A DNA stretch of 64,000 bases, from contig JAHBXH010000001.1 in NCBI GenBank assembly GCA_019636555.1, forward strand, positions 806,001 through 870,000, read 5' to 3'. The notes beneath the pieces are model-generated. The model searched no databases, was not told where the DNA came from, and saw only the letters and a program-made list of their open reading frames with translations. Within the stretch, counting starts at the first letter, position 1. Each line of letters starts with the position of its first letter. A program made the translations under genes and the position numbers. The stretch is from Phycisphaeraceae bacterium. Lineage in GTDB: Bacteria > Planctomycetota > Phycisphaerae > Phycisphaerales > UBA1924. Below are positions 62,366 through 64,000 of the stretch, one piece after another.

Positions 62366-62382
62366 TTGGCACGCCGGTTGCC
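62366..62382 (+). promoter_or_regulatory. Sigma-54 (RpoN) promoter upstream of dnaK
   Basis: TTGGCACGCCGGTTGCC matches the -24/-12 consensus YTGGCACG-N4-TTGCW at nearly every conserved base. The GG (62368-62369) and GC (62380-62381) dinucleotides are separated by the obligatory 10 bp. The predicted start of transcription is near 62393, leaving a 31-base leader with the dnaK ribosome-binding site. Confidence 0.7.
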
Positions 62383-62423
62383 CCACCGAATGATGACAGA
62401 GTTTGAGAAAGGAAGGAATCTCT

Positions 62424-64000
62424 ATGTCCAAAATCATTGGAATCGACCTCGGCACCACGAACTCGTGCGTCGCCGTCATGGAAGGCACGCAGCCGAAGGT
62501 GCTGATCAATAGCTCGGGTAACCGGATCACCCCCTCGGTCGTTGCGTTTACGGATAAGGGCGAGCGCCTCGTGGGCCAGCCCGCCAAGCACCAGCAGGTG
62601 ACCAACCCCAAGAACACGATCTTCTCGATCAAGCGCTTCATGGGCCGCAGGCGCTCGGAAGTGTCGGGCGGTGCAGACACGTCGTACGGAAAATCGGGCA
62701 ACGAAGAATCAAAAGTTCCGTACACGCTCGTCGGCGGACCCGACGACTTCGTCAAGGTGAAAGTAAACCAGGGCGAGTTCACACCCCAGCAGATCAGCGC
62801 GTTCATCCTGCAGGATCTCAAGAAGACCGCCGAGGATTATCTCGGCGAAAAAGTCGAGCGCGCGGTGATCACCGTGCCGGCGTACTTCAACGACGCGCAG
62901 CGCCAGGCGACCAAGGACGCCGGCGAGATCGCGGGCTTGAAGGTCGAGCGCATCATCAACGAGCCCACCGCCGCGGCACTCGCGTACGGACTCGACAAAG
63001 GCAAGAAGAACCAGAAGATTGCTGTCTTCGATCTGGGCGGCGGTACGTTCGACGTCTCGGTGCTCGATATCGGCGACGGCGTGTTCGAGGTGCTGAGCAC
63101 CAATGGCGACACGCATCTGGGCGGCGACGACTGGGACCAGCGCGTCATCGACTTCCTCGCCGAGGAGTTCCGCAAGAAGGAAGGCATCGACATCCGCAAG
63201 GACCCGATGGCTCTTCAGCGCCTCAAGGAAGCGGCGGAAAAAGCGAAGATCGAACTCTCCACCATGCAGGAGACAACGGTCAATCTGCCGTTCATCACGG
63301 CCGATCAGAACGGACCCAAGCACCTGCAGGTCACGCTGAATCGCACCAAGTTCGAATCGCTGTGCGCCGATCTCTTCGATCGGCTCAAGGGACCGTGCCT
63401 CAGCGCGCTCAAGGACGCGAAGCTCGACACGAGCAAGATCGACGAAGTCGTTCTTGTCGGTGGCAGCACGCGCATGCCCAAGGCGCAGCAGATCGCCAAG
63501 GAAATCTTCGGCAAGGAGCCCAACAAGAGCGTCAACCCGGACGAGGTGGTTGCGGTCGGCGCCGCGATCCAGGGCGGCGTGCTCACCGGCGCCGTGAAGG
63601 ACATCCTCCTTCTCGACGTCACACCGCTTTCGCTCGGCGTCGAGACTCTCGGCGGCGTGATGACGCGGCTCATCGAGCGCAACACCACGATCCCGACGAG
63701 CAAGAAGGAAACCTTCTCGACCGCGGCGGACAATCAGACGAGCGTGACGATTCATGTGCTGCAGGGCGAGCGCGAGTTCGCCAAGGACAATCGCACGCTC
63801 GGCAACTTCGACCTCACCGGCATTCCGCCGGCGGCGCGCGGCGTGCCGCAGATCGAAGTGGAATTCGCGCTCGACGCCAACGGCATTCTGACTGTCACCG
63901 CGACGGACAAGGCCAGCGGCAAAAAGGCGGACATCAAGATCACCAACTCGGGCGGTTTGTCGAAGGACGAAATCGATCGCATGAAGCGCGACGCCGAGGC
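62424..64000 (+). CDS. dnaK: Molecular chaperone DnaK (Hsp70), 3' end outside window
   Basis: ATG 62424, preceded by a purine-rich GGAAGGAA site, opens with [20 protein letters not shown], the DnaK signature. Other signatures: [19 protein letters not shown] (about 194-212), [19 protein letters not shown] (about 343-361), and the start of the substrate-binding domain ([20 protein letters not shown], about 394-413). 525 residues are visible; about 110 of the lid are missing beyond the window end. DnaK folds and refolds proteins with DnaJ and GrpE. Neither partner gene is visible here, and there is no CIRCE-like inverted repeat in front. A sigma-54-type promoter is seen instead. Confidence 0.97.
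   Translation, partial: MSKIIGIDLGTTNSCVAVMEGTQPKVLINSSGNRITPSVVAFTDKGERLVGQPAKHQQVTNPKNTIFSIKRFMGRRRSEVSGGADTSYGKSGNEESKVPYTLVGGPDDFVKVKVNQGEFTPQQISAFILQDLKKTAEDYLGEKVERAVITVPAYFNDAQRQATKDAGEIAGLKVERIINEPTAAALAYGLDKGKKNQKIAVFDLGGGTFDVSVLDIGDGVFEVLSTNGDTHLGGDDWDQRVIDFLAEEFRKKEGIDIRKDPMALQRLKEAAEKAKIELSTMQETTVNLPFITADQNGPKHLQVTLNRTKFESLCADLFDRLKGPCLSALKDAKLDTSKIDEVVLVGGSTRMPKAQQIAKEIFGKEPNKSVNPDEVVAVGAAIQGGVLTGAVKDILLLDVTPLSLGVETLGGVMTRLIERNTTIPTSKKETFSTAADNQTSVTIHVLQGEREFAKDNRTLGNFDLTGIPPAARGVPQIEVEFALDANGILTVTATDKASGKKADIKITNSGGLSKDEIDRMKRDAE

Noticed and set aside
62709..63755. 348-codon minus-strand frame opposite dnaK
   Set aside because: A typical artefact of GC-rich dnaK genes; no start signal.

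Overview
The window is a stretch of high-GC bacterial chromosome that I read as Planctomycetota, probably Phycisphaerae/Phycisphaerales. The signs are the short EF-hand/dockerin-like modules of the type DLNxDGxVDDxDF ending many secreted proteins, a Ser/Thr kinase with TPR repeats, a CxxCGY...CPECG zinc ribbon glued to a transporter, a planctomycete-type prepilin leader (A|FTLID), frequent TTG and GTG starts, and a type II secretion gene block. This is inference from style, since no rRNA is present.

Layout. 1-5810 is core: the end of a beta-galactosidase, an HD-family (p)ppGpp hydrolase, a secreted PDZ-like protein, secG-yicC, and an M28 metallopeptidase lipoprotein. 5811-20474 is an accessory island made largely of fragments: a 178-bp dispersed repeat, ParB-like remnants, a broken kelch protein, an HAF-like/dockerin protein fused to a truncated trypsin-like gene, a frameshifted membrane-anchored NUC1 nuclease, a multi-pass membrane protein cut by a 130-bp MITE, two alpha/beta hydrolases, a lipoprotein, and a large serine recombinase at the right edge. 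20511-28324 is a tightly overlapping type II secretion operon on the minus strand (GspD, GspE, and C-, L- and M-like proteins, plus a TPR lipoprotein and a small secreted helical protein).

28553-36442 is a 2510-residue secreted RHS protein with a dockerin-like module inside its RHS core and an AT-richer, exchangeable-looking toxin tip. A small lipoprotein follows directly and is a candidate immunity gene. 36443-39971 holds a second copy of the dispersed repeat in inverted orientation and a 2.6-kb unit bounded by perfect 94-bp inverted repeats. That unit carries a winged-helix gene and a serine recombinase whose reading frame runs out through the inverted repeat and the antisense strand of tRNA-Ala(UGC). 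I consider this the most unusual object in the window.

40193-64000 is again mostly core: a beta-barrel protein, cyclophilin and pseudopilin, an ECF sigma/anti-sigma pair, a coiled-coil Wzz-like membrane protein, two paralogous subtilases with dockerin-like tails, tpiA, an FAD oxidoreductase, a Phd/VapC toxin-antitoxin pair with a visible promoter/operator, ATP-dependent PEP carboxykinase with a minisatellite-encoded N-terminus, and a minus-strand cluster of transporter, uridine-kinase-like protein, STPK-TPR kinase and methyltransferase. dnaK is divergent from that cluster, runs off the window end, and is preceded by a near-consensus sigma-54 promoter.

Functionally the secretion operon could export the signal-peptide proteins (subtilases, M28 peptidase, RHS). 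Those with dockerin-like tails may use them for calcium-dependent folding or surface display. That link is inferred from co-occurrence, not shown by the sequence.
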